From Verrucomicrobiota bacterium (GTDB lineage: Bacteria; Verrucomicrobiota; Verrucomicrobiia; Limisphaerales; DSYF01), in NCBI GenBank assembly GCA_025457725.1, contig JALOTU010000312.1, positions 1 to 5,688 of the forward strand: DNA of 5,688 nucleotides, given 5' to 3'. This document shows positions 1 to 5,688 of this stretch, one piece after another. Within the stretch, counting starts at the first letter, position 1, and every line of letters begins with the position of its first letter. Made by a program: the position numbers and the translations under genes. The notes under the pieces are model-generated. The model searched no databases. It worked only from the letters and a program-made list of their open reading frames with translations, and had not been told where the DNA came from.

Positions 1-20
1 GCCGGGACGTCCCGCGCTCC
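1..20. repeat. Copy 1 of a 20-bp direct repeat with palindromic core
   Basis: The sequence GCCGGGACGTCCCGCGCTCC at the left edge recurs without mismatch at 129-148. Positions 3-14 (CGGGACGTCCCG) form a perfect 12-bp palindrome. The element may extend beyond the left edge, so its true length is unknown. I recall similar palindrome-centred GC-rich sequences dispersed between genes in Verrucomicrobiota-like genomes, but this is memory and not a database result. Nothing suggests that it codes for protein. Confidence 0.8.
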
Positions 21-96
21 AGTCTTTGCGGACCGCGCCATCCTCCGGGGGCGCAGGAACCCCCGACCAACAACAGCGTGCGTCTGCCGGAGAAAC

Positions 97-140
97 GGAC
101 GTTCCCGGGTTGACGTGGCGTGCTGCGGGCCGGGACGTCC
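97..140. repeat. Imperfect inverted repeat (potential hairpin)
   Basis: Positions 97-108 (GGACGTTCCCGG) are the reverse complement of 130-140 (CCGGGACGTCC) except for one extra T at 103. This gives an 11-bp stem with a single bulge around a loop of about 21 bases. The right arm is inside the second 20-bp repeat copy, and the left arm could equally pair with the first copy at 2-12. No T-run follows, so it is not a typical intrinsic terminator. Confidence 0.6.
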
Positions 141-148
141 CGCGCTCC
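129..148. repeat. Copy 2 of the 20-bp direct repeat
   Basis: Identical over 20 bases to positions 1-20, offset by 128 bases, with the same perfect palindrome CGGGACGTCCCG at 131-142. The two copies diverge immediately after the shared block (CCAG versus CCGG). Together with the partial inverted copy at 97-108 it forms a small repeat cluster upstream of the transporter gene. Possible explanations are a dispersed REP-like element, a protein-binding site or remnants of a longer interspersed repeat; the sequence does not distinguish them. Confidence 0.8.
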
Positions 149-274
149 GGTTTCGGGGCGCATGGCGCGACGCGCTATCGTTGAACTCTTTTCCCCCTCC
201 GCGAGAGGCGAGGGAGACCGACAAGCAGACAACTAAGTTGCGGTTCCCGTGGATCCACCCGACGCGATCTTCGA

Positions 275-303
275 TTGACAGTCGGGGTCGGGCTGGGTTT
301 CAT
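275..303 (+). promoter_or_regulatory. Possible sigma-70-type promoter for the transporter
   Basis: A perfect -35 hexamer TTGACA lies at 275-280. After a 17-base spacer comes TTTCAT (298-303), which matches the -10 consensus TATAAT at four of six positions. In GC-rich surroundings a perfect -35 at the preferred spacing is suggestive, but the -10 box is weak. Transcription from here would give a 5' leader of roughly 100 bases containing the stem-loop at 345-376. The palindrome GTGGATCCAC at 249-258, just upstream, could be a regulator site, but nothing identifies the regulator. Confidence 0.35.
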
Positions 304-344
304 CCGCGCAATGCCGTTCACTCAACCGTGGTCATCAGGGATTT

Positions 345-376
345 CTGGCGCCTGCGCCGGCACAGGTGCTCGCCAG
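345..376 (+). promoter_or_regulatory. Bulged stem-loop in the transporter 5' leader
   Basis: CTGGCG (345-350) pairs perfectly with CGCCAG (371-376). Directly inside, CCTG (351-354) pairs with CAGG (363-366). The result is ten base pairs interrupted by a four-base bulge (367-370) with an eight-base loop. It ends 35 bases before the chosen ATG, so it could affect translation or mRNA stability. It matches no riboswitch or leader family that I recognise, and GC-rich DNA forms such stems by chance fairly often. Confidence 0.35.
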
Positions 377-411
377 CCATTCTCAGCAAGTTCCCCGACA
401 ACTCACCTCAC

Positions 412-1983
412 ATGAACAATCGACACGACAAGATGCTGTTTTGGGGCTGCTTCATCGCGCTCATCACCACCTCCACGGCGTTTATCACCCGGGCCATCCT
501 CGTCAACACGGTCTGGCCGGTGGAATTTGACCTGGACAAAGTGCAGGCGCAGGAGCTGTTCGGCGCAGGCATCTGGCCCTTCGCCATCAGCATCATCCTG
601 TTCAGCCTGGTGATCGACAAGGTGGGCTACAAGGCGGCCATGTTCTTCAGCTCCATCTGTTACGCCGCCTATGCGGGACTGGCGCTGGCGGCCTACGGTG
701 TGGTTCATGCCGCCGGGCTCGAGGGTCAGGCGCTCATGGACGCGCAACAGAGGGCGTGGGGCTTCCTCTACGCCGGGTCCGTGATCCTGGGTCTCGGGAA
801 CGGGACGGTCGAGGCCTTCATCAATCCCGTGGTGGCCACGCTGTTCAGCAAGGAGAAAACCAAATGGCTCAACATGCTTCACGCGGGCTGGCCGGCCGGG
901 CTGGTGCTGGGGGGAGTGATCACCATCCTGCTCAGCAGCGCCGTTGAGCGGGACTGGCGGATCGTGGTCTATCTGCTGGCCATCCCGGCGGTCATCTACC
1001 TGATCATGCTGGTGCCCCTCAAGTTTCCGGTGCAGGAACGCGTCGCTTCCGGGACCAGCTACCGGGAAATGCTCGCGGAGTTCGGTGTCATCGGGGCGGC
1101 CATCGCGGGATACCTCGTCTGCAAACAGCTGGGCCTGGTGTTCGGCTGGTCCAATGGGGTGACCTACGGATTGCTGGCGGCGGCCGTGATCGCCTACGGC
1201 GCCTACTGCCGTTCCATCGGGCGCCCGCTTCTGATTGTGCTGTGTCTGATCATGATGCCTTTGGCGACGACGGAGTTGGGGACGGACGGCGCCATCACCG
1301 GATTGATGGAGGATCCCATGAAGGCTGCGGGGCACAATCCCGCCTGGGTCCTGGTCTACACCTCCGCCATCATGATGGTGTTGCGGTTCTTCGCGGGTCC
1401 GCTGGTGAAGGTGCTGACACCTCTGGGCCTGCTCGCCGCGTGTGCCGCGCTGGCGATCGTGGGGTTGAACCTGCTGGCGGTCGCCGCCGGGATGGCGTTC
1501 ATCTTCTTCGCGGCCACGCTTTATGGTGTGGGAAAAACCTATTTCTGGCCCACGATGCTGGGGGTTGTGTCCGAGCAATGTCCCAAGGGGGGCGCCTTGA
1601 CACTCAATGCCATCGCGGGCATCGGCATGCTGACCGTGGGCATCATTGGCGGCCCCCTGATCGGTCGGATGCAGGAGGCCTCGGCGGAAAGGGCGATTGA
1701 AGCGCAGGTGCCTGGAGTCTATGCGCAGGTGTCGGTGGAGAGTTCCTATTTCCTTGGCCGGTATCGCGCGGTGGATCACACGGCGCTCGGCAGTCTTCCG
1801 CCGGAACAGCAGACGCAAATCCAGAACCTCGACAAGAAGGCCAAGCAGGGTGCGCTGGCGAAGATCTCCGTGTTCCCCGCCTTCATGCTGGCCTGTTACC
1901 TCGGGCTGATCCTCTACTTCAAGAGTCGCGGGGGATACAAGCCGGTGCAGCTGGCTGTTTCCGGTGAGGGCGGCGGCCACTGA
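412..1983 (+). CDS. MFS transporter, probable sugar or organic solute permease
   Basis: Predicted inner-membrane secondary transporter of 523 residues. About 14 hydrophobic segments are visible, near residues 9-31, 47-67, 72-98, 116-142, 155-175, 183-203, 223-244, 249-267, 271-298, 312-330, 336-354, 355-383, 397-419 and 482-503. The classical MFS motif A appears as DKVGYK at 69-74, between segments 2 and 3. Other family-like signatures are GNGTVEAFINP (129-139), HAGWPAG (157-163), TELGTDG (287-293) and GKTYFWPT (374-381). A hydrophilic stretch of about 60 residues (420-480) precedes the last segment and would be periplasmic if the N-terminus is cytoplasmic. The pattern recalls fucose-permease-like sugar transporters, but the substrate cannot be read from the sequence. 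ATG 412 was chosen because the hydrophobic protein begins right after it; ATG 433 is an alternative. No Shine-Dalgarno sequence precedes either. The gene stands alone and converges on dnaE. Confidence 0.93.
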   Translation: MNNRHDKMLFWGCFIALITTSTAFITRAILVNTVWPVEFDLDKVQAQELFGAGIWPFAISIILFSLVIDKVGYKAAMFFSSICYAAYAGLALAAYGVVHAAGLEGQALMDAQQRAWGFLYAGSVILGLGNGTVEAFINPVVATLFSKEKTKWLNMLHAGWPAGLVLGGVITILLSSAVERDWRIVVYLLAIPAVIYLIMLVPLKFPVQERVASGTSYREMLAEFGVIGAAIAGYLVCKQLGLVFGWSNGVTYGLLAAAVIAYGAYCRSIGRPLLIVLCLIMMPLATTELGTDGAITGLMEDPMKAAGHNPAWVLVYTSAIMMVLRFFAGPLVKVLTPLGLLAACAALAIVGLNLLAVAAGMAFIFFAATLYGVGKTYFWPTMLGVVSEQCPKGGALTLNAIAGIGMLTVGIIGGPLIGRMQEASAERAIEAQVPGVYAQVSVESSYFLGRYRAVDHTALGSLPPEQQTQIQNLDKKAKQGALAKISVFPAFMLACYLGLILYFKSRGGYKPVQLAVSGEGGGH

Positions 1984-2010
1984 GCCGGGCGCATCATTCT
2001 TTGAGTCCCT

Positions 2011-2027
2011 TCCGGGCCGGCCCCGGA
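2011..2027. terminator. Possible bidirectional terminator hairpin
   Basis: TCCGGG (2011-2016) pairs with CCCGGA (2022-2027) around a five-base loop, a compact six-bp GC-rich stem 28 bases past the transporter stop codon. On the plus strand it is followed by TGTTCTCT, which is pyrimidine-rich but not a clean T-run. On the minus strand no T-run follows. Location between convergent genes favours termination, but the missing U-tract makes this a weak intrinsic terminator at best. Confidence 0.35.
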
Positions 2028-2028
2028 T

Positions 2029-2072
2029 GTTCTCTCCGCGGGTCTCGGTGCCCTCTGCGTCTCTGTGTTCAA
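2029..2072 (-). repeat. Degenerate short tandem repeat, CACAGAGACGCAGAG type
   Basis: Read on the minus strand this begins TTGAACACAGAGACGCAGAG and continues with further CGAG/GGAG units. About four imperfect units of 8-11 bases are visible; on the plus strand they start with CTCT or TCTC at 2032, 2043, 2053 and 2061. The phrase resembles short intergenic repeats that I recall being abundant in many environmental bacterial genomes, often near gene ends, with no agreed function. That resemblance is from memory. The units here are diverged, so this looks like an old or imperfect copy. Confidence 0.55.
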
Positions 2073-2109
2073 GCCGAGCTCTGCCTCCGCCCTCCCAGGG
2101 TCGCGCCGC

Positions 2110-5100
2110 TCAGTCGCCGTTCTCGCCGTTGCCGTTGCGGCGGCCCCAGCGTTTCTGTCGCTCGGGCAGCGTGTGGTCCACCTTCACATAATAGGTGTCC
2201 TCGCCGAACATCTCATCGGCGGCCTTCTGCAGCTCCAGCGAGGGGGTGACGGTGAAGTTCTGGTGCGCCTCGATGAACACGGCCTCGCCGCCCGGCAGCC
2301 GCAGGCACAGGAACAACGGGCAACGCCCCCGATGCGCGGCAACCAGGTCGCGCACGGCCTCCAGCTTCTCGGACGTGAGGTGTGCGGTGAATAATCGCAG
2401 GTGGACCTGTTCGGTGAAGCGACGGGGCGCCTCCTCCAGCCGGTAGATTTCCTGCGGGAAAATCTTGGGCCGGTCGTCGTCGTTGCTCACCTCGCCCACC
2501 ACCACCACCGCGGTCCCGGTGGTCAGGAGTTCCTGGTACTTGTCATAGTTCTCGTTGAGGCACAGCAGGCTCATGGCCCCCTTGAGATCCTCCAGCGTGA
2601 CGATGGCGTAGGGTTTGCCGGACTTCTTGGACACGCCCTGCTGCACGGCGGAGATCATGCCCCCGGTGCGCGTCATGGTACGACCCTCCAGTTCCCGGGC
2701 GCTGAGCGAATCGTGCAGGAGATACTTCTCCAGGATCGGCGCGTAGGGGGTCAGCGGATGGCCGGTGACGTAGAAACCCAGCAGCTCCTTCTCCGCCGCC
2801 AGCAGTTCGTGCTGCGGCCACTCGGGCAGGGCCCCCTCCTTCTCCTCGGTCACCGGCGGCGGGCTTTCCTCGAGGGCGTCGAACAGGCTGCCCTGTCCGC
2901 GCGCGCGGTCGGCCGCGAGGCTGGAGCCGCGCGCCAGGGCCCGCTCGATGCGGGCGAACATGCTGGCACGGGTCTCGGCAAGACAATCGCACGCGCCGCA
3001 TTTGATGAGCGCCTCGAGCACCTTGCGGTTCATGGTGCGGGTGTCCACCCGGGCGCACAGGTCCTCCAGGCTCGAGAACGGTCCGCCCTCCTGCCGGGCG
3101 GCGATGATGGATTGCACCGCCACCTCGCCCACCCCCTTGATGGCGGCCAGCCCGAAACGAATGGCGTGCGTGTCGGCCTTGGCCGACGGCCAGAAGAACG
3201 CCTGCCCCTCATTCACATCCGGCGGCAGCACCTCCACCCCCATGGCGGCCGCTTCGGCCAGCACAATGGCCAGCTTGTCGGTGGACCCCATGTCGTTGGT
3301 CATCATGGCCGCCAGAAATTCCACGGGGAAGTTGGCCTTGAGAAAGGCTGTCTGGTACGCGACCAGCGCGTAGGCGGCGGCGTGCGACTTGTTGAATCCG
3401 TAGCCGGCGAACTTCTCCAGCAGGTCGAAGATCTCGTTGGCCTTCTTCTCCGGGATGTGGTTCTTCTCCCGGCAGCCCCGGACGAAGTTCGCCCGCTGCT
3501 CCTGCATCTCCTCGACCTTCTTCTTGCCCATGGCGCGGCGCAGCACATCGGCGCTGCCGAGCGTGTAGCCGGCAAGCCGCTGCGTGGCCTGCATCACCTG
3601 TTCCTGGTAGATCAGGATGCCGTAGGTTTCGCGGGCGATGGGTTCGAGCAGCGGATGCGCATACTCGATGGCCACATCCCCGTGCCGCCGCTTGATGAAA
3701 TCCGGGATCAGGTCCATCGGCCCGGGCCGATACAGCGCCACCAGCGCCGTGATGTGCTCCACGGAGCCGATCTGGAACTTGCGGCACAGGTCGCGCATGC
3801 CGCCGGATTCCAGCTGGAACACCCCCACGGTGTTGCCCTTGTTCAACAGGTCGTAGGTGTTCCCGTCGTCCAGCGGAATGCGGTCGATCACCATCTCGCA
3901 CACGTTGCGGATGACCGTCAGGGTCTTGAGCCCGAGGAAATCCATCTTCAACAGGCCAAGATCCCCCACCGGGTTCATCGCATATTGCGTGACCAGCGTG
4001 CCGGAATCGTCCTGCTTGAGTGGCAGGATGTTCACCAGCGGTTCCGCCCCGATGACCACCCCGGCGGCGTGCACGGAGGAGTTGCGGCTGAGATCCTCGA
4101 GCACCATCGCCGTGTCCACCAGCTCGCGCGTGACCTCCTCGGTGTCGTAGGCCTGCTTGAATTCCGGAGATTGATGGAGCGCCTTGGTGAGCGACATCTT
4201 CAGCTCGGCGGGAATCATCTTGGCCAGCCGGTCGCACTCGCCGTAGCTCAGGCCCATGACGCGGCCCACGTCGCGGATGACCGACTTGGCGCCCATGGTG
4301 CCGAAGGTGATGATCTGCGCCACGCACTCCTTCCCGTACTTCTCGCGGACATATTCGATGACGTCCGCGCGCCGGTCGTCGGCGAAATCGATGTCGATAT
4401 CGGGCGGGTTGACGCGTTCCGGGTTGAGGAACCGCTCGAACAGCAGCCCGTAACGGATGGGATCCACGTTGGCGATGTCCAGCAGGTAGGTGACGAGCGA
4501 ACCGGCGGCGGAACCACGAGCCACGCAGGAAATACCCTTGCTGCGGCCGTAGGCGACGAAGTCCGCCACGATGAGAAAGTAGGAGACGAAACCGGTCTTT
4601 CGGATTACGTCCAGCTCCTGCTCCAACCGGTCGAGGACCGTCTGGATGGCGGCACTGACGGCGGGATTGTCGAGGCTGGCCCGAGGCTCCGGGCTGGGTT
4701 CAAGTTCGGCCGGCTGGGCGCTGCTGTCGTCCTCTCCAGGCGGCCGGGACGACTGCCCCCCGCCGCGGGCGGTCACGGCGCCGGCGTAGGTTGGCAGCAA
4801 CGGCGGATCCTCGATGCCTTCGACAACAAACCTCTCCCCCTCCACCCGCGTGCGGAGCGTGTACCGGCGCTGCAATCCCTCCGCCAGCAGGGTGCGGAGG
4901 TAGCCCTCGCGGGTGAAGTGTTCGGGCGGGTCGTAAACCGGGTAGTGCAGCTTGTTGAACTCGATCTGAACGTTGCACTTTTCGGCCACCTCGAGCGTGT
5001 TCCGGATGGCCTCGGGCGTCTCGGCGAAGCGCGCCTTCATCTCCTCGGCGGAGCGCAGGTAGAACTGCTCCTCCGCATAACGCATGCGCTTGGTGTCGGA

Positions 5101-5688
5101 AACCAGCGCCTGCGTGCCGATGCAGATGAGACAGTCATGCGCCTTGGAATGTTCCCTGGCCACGTAGTGAACATCATTCGTCGCCACCACCTTCAAGCCG
5201 AACTCCCTGGCCCAGGGAATCAGCTGACGGTTCACCTTCGTCTGCTCGGGAATGTTGTGGTTCTGGAGCTCGAGATAGAAGTTGTCCGGCCCGAGCGTTT
5301 GCTTGAACCAGTCCAGCCGGTCGCGCGCCTGGTCGATTTGATCCGCCACGATGAGACTGGGAATCTCGCTGGCCAGGCATCCGGACAGGGCAATGATGCC
5401 TTCCCGGCATTCGGCGAGCAGCTCCTTGTCGATGCGCGGCTTGTAGTAGTAGCCCTCCGTGTGTCCGAGCGTGGAGAGCCGCATCAGGTTCCGGTACCCC
5501 TGCTCGTCCCGGGCCAGCAGCAGCAGATGGTGATAAACGTCGCGCCCCCCCGACGAACTCTTCTTCTCATGCCGGCTGCCCGGCGCCACATACACCTCGC
5601 AGCCGATGATGGGCTTGATGCCCTTCCGCATCGCCGCCTGGTAGAACTCGATGGCGCCGAACATCACCCCGTGATCGGTGATGGCGAG
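2110..5688 (-). CDS. dnaE: DNA polymerase III subunit alpha (5' end outside window)
   Basis: Catalytic subunit of the replicative DNA polymerase III holoenzyme, of DnaE rather than PolC type. The 1192 visible residues start inside the PHP domain; compared with mycobacterial DnaE1 about 42 N-terminal residues are missing, giving a full length near 1235. Numbering from the first visible codon: PHP domain about 1-275, with TDHG (4-7), GCE, HH, SGC and NDVH (171-174); a hydrophilic insertion about 277-343; palm with catalytic aspartates 432 and 434 in PDIDIDF and 583 in MDFLGLKTL. Fingers carry YRPGPMDLIPDF, YGILIYQEQVM and FNKSHAAAYALVAYQTAFLK. A helix-hairpin-helix region follows (about 845-902), then the beta-clamp motif QGSLF (932-936), an OB fold (about 1003-1086) and a short C-terminal domain ending in a charged, Asn/Gly-rich tail. 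No frameshift, intein or PolC-type exonuclease insertion is seen. GTG 5667 is internal and is not the start. Confidence 0.97.
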   Translation of the reverse strand, partial: LAITDHGVMFGAIEFYQAAMRKGIKPIIGCEVYVAPGSRHEKKSSSGGRDVYHHLLLLARDEQGYRNLMRLSTLGHTEGYYYKPRIDKELLAECREGIIALSGCLASEIPSLIVADQIDQARDRLDWFKQTLGPDNFYLELQNHNIPEQTKVNRQLIPWAREFGLKVVATNDVHYVAREHSKAHDCLICIGTQALVSDTKRMRYAEEQFYLRSAEEMKARFAETPEAIRNTLEVAEKCNVQIEFNKLHYPVYDPPEHFTREGYLRTLLAEGLQRRYTLRTRVEGERFVVEGIEDPPLLPTYAGAVTARGGGQSSRPPGEDDSSAQPAELEPSPEPRASLDNPAVSAAIQTVLDRLEQELDVIRKTGFVSYFLIVADFVAYGRSKGISCVARGSAAGSLVTYLLDIANVDPIRYGLLFERFLNPERVNPPDIDIDFADDRRADVIEYVREKYGKECVAQIITFGTMGAKSVIRDVGRVMGLSYGECDRLAKMIPAELKMSLTKALHQSPEFKQAYDTEEVTRELVDTAMVLEDLSRNSSVHAAGVVIGAEPLVNILPLKQDDSGTLVTQYAMNPVGDLGLLKMDFLGLKTLTVIRNVCEMVIDRIPLDDGNTYDLLNKGNTVGVFQLESGGMRDLCRKFQIGSVEHITALVALYRPGPMDLIPDFIKRRHGDVAIEYAHPLLEPIARETYGILIYQEQVMQATQRLAGYTLGSADVLRRAMGKKKVEEMQEQRANFVRGCREKNHIPEKKANEIFDLLEKFAGYGFNKSHAAAYALVAYQTAFLKANFPVEFLAAMMTNDMGSTDKLAIVLAEAAAMGVEVLPPDVNEGQAFFWPSAKADTHAIRFGLAAIKGVGEVAVQSIIAARQEGGPFSSLEDLCARVDTRTMNRKVLEALIKCGACDCLAETRASMFARIERALARGSSLAADRARGQGSLFDALEESPPPVTEEKEGALPEWPQHELLAAEKELLGFYVTGHPLTPYAPILEKYLLHDSLSARELEGRTMTRTGGMISAVQQGVSKKSGKPYAIVTLEDLKGAMSLLCLNENYDKYQELLTTGTAVVVVGEVSNDDDRPKIFPQEIYRLEEAPRRFTEQVHLRLFTAHLTSEKLEAVRDLVAAHRGRCPLFLCLRLPGGEAVFIEAHQNFTVTPSLELQKAADEMFGEDTYYVKVDHTLPERQKRWGRRNGNGENGD
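2881..2895 (-). other. dnaE: Beta-clamp-binding motif QGSLF within DnaE
   Basis: Encodes Gln-Gly-Ser-Leu-Phe (residues 932-936 from the first visible codon). It sits between the helix-hairpin-helix region and the OB fold, the usual place of the internal clamp-binding motif of DnaE proteins (QADMF in E. coli). It is flanked by a polar, presumably flexible stretch. Both the position and the Q-x-x-L-F pattern support a role in tethering the polymerase to the sliding clamp for processive synthesis. Confidence 0.85.
4660..4860 (-). other. dnaE: Hydrophilic insertion in DnaE between PHP and palm
   Basis: About 67 residues (277-343 from the first visible codon) lie where common DnaE proteins pass almost directly from the GLxRRY helix at the end of the PHP domain to the ExELxVI helix opening the palm. 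The first third looks partly ordered (EGERFVVEGIEDPPLLP). The middle third is low complexity, rich in Gly, Ser, Pro and Glu, and probably disordered. The reading frame is intact and the flanking domains are normal, so it is a tolerated insertion and not an assembly error. Confidence 0.65.

Larger units (their letters stand above)
149..411 (+). other. Non-coding leader upstream of the transporter
   Basis: No gene is supported here, although the reading frame of the transporter stays open leftward to the window edge. The conceptual translation before position 412 is arginine-, proline- and serine-rich, lacks hydrophobic segments, and runs through the repeat cluster, so it is not an N-terminal extension. 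Visible elements are a short CCCTC/GAGGG inverted pair (195-199 with 210-214), a 10-bp palindrome GTGGATCCAC (249-258), a possible promoter (275-303) and a bulged stem-loop (345-376). The 150-250 stretch has the look of an interspersed repeat remnant, which I cannot prove from one copy. Confidence 0.55.
1984..2109. other. Convergent intergenic region
   Basis: This 126-base gap separates the stop codons of two genes pointing at each other, so any transcription signal here should be a terminator. It holds a GC-rich hairpin (2011-2027) and a block of degenerate CTCTG-type units (2029-2072). I see nothing definite in the remaining ~35 bases before the dnaE stop codon, which are C-rich. No small gene is supported, and plus-strand open frames crossing the region only run into antisense of dnaE. 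Confidence 0.7.

Noticed and set aside
46..65. Perfect 6-bp hairpin CGGGGG/CCCCCG with an 8-base loop as a terminator for a gene left of the window.
   Set aside because: No coding sequence enters from the left with a stop codon nearby, and no T-run follows the stem.
1..411. Transporter reading frame stays open to the left window edge, suggesting a longer N-terminus (for example from GTG 115) or a fusion.
   Set aside because: The upstream translation is Arg/Ser/Pro-rich, passes through the direct-repeat cluster and resembles no domain. Lack of stop codons over about 400 bases is common in GC-rich DNA.
403..1980. A 525-codon open frame on the minus strand covering the whole transporter gene.
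   Set aside because: It is antisense to a clear membrane protein. Hydrophobic codons with T in the middle become His, Gln, Asp, Glu and Asn codons on the other strand, which explains its odd His/Gln/Asp-rich product. No known domain or start signal is visible.
1964..2446. Several plus-strand open frames of 75-109 codons crossing the convergent intergenic region.
   Set aside because: They run from the end of the transporter into antisense of dnaE, overlap each other in different frames, and lack ribosome-binding sites and recognisable protein features.
3209..4327. A 372-codon minus-strand open frame inside dnaE.
   Set aside because: It is an alternative frame of dnaE, which itself is conserved without interruption through this stretch. 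The product is Gly/Arg/His-rich and domain-free.
4740..4760. GCCGGGACG in the DnaE insertion resembling the 20-bp repeat at 1-20, suggesting that the insertion derives from that repeat.
   Set aside because: The match stops after nine bases and lacks the palindromic right half, so it is easily chance in GC-rich sequence.
2110..5688. Possible intein or split-gene organisation in dnaE.
   Set aside because: All polymerase motifs are continuous and correctly ordered, and no intein splice or endonuclease motifs are present. The extra stretch at 4660-4860 is too short and of the wrong composition.

Overview
The window is GC-rich (about 60-65% G+C by eye) bacterial chromosome. It holds two real genes, converging on a short intergenic region, plus a 411-base non-coding leader. 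No mobile element, RNA gene, CRISPR array or cargo cluster is visible. I looked for an undescribed multi-gene system and did not find one. What is unusual lies in the non-coding repeats and in details of the two proteins.

Layout. Positions 1-411 contain no convincing gene. The first ~150 bases carry two copies of a 20-bp GC-rich sequence with a 12-bp palindromic core and a near-inverted partial copy between them. The rest holds a possible promoter (TTGACA at 275-280) and a bulged stem-loop at 345-376. Positions 412-1983 (+) encode a 523-residue Major Facilitator Superfamily membrane transporter with about 14 hydrophobic segments and a long loop before the last one. Positions 1984-2109 separate the two stop codons; they contain a GC hairpin and a run of degenerate CTCTG-type units. 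Positions 2110-5688 (-) encode the replicative DNA polymerase III alpha subunit (DnaE). Its stop codon is in the window and its first ~40 codons lie beyond the right edge.

Organism. No marker settles the taxonomy. My best guess is a member of the Verrucomicrobiota or a related PVC-group bacterium. This rests on recollection of similar transporters, of dispersed CGGGACGTCCCG-type and CTCTGCGTCTCTGTG-type repeats, and of DnaE proteins with an intact PHP domain and an extra low-complexity stretch before the palm. It should be treated as tentative.

How the genes relate. The pairing looks accidental: a core replication enzyme and a solute transporter on opposite strands share only a 3' intergenic region. 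The transporter appears to be transcribed alone from its own leader. The dnaE promoter is outside the window.
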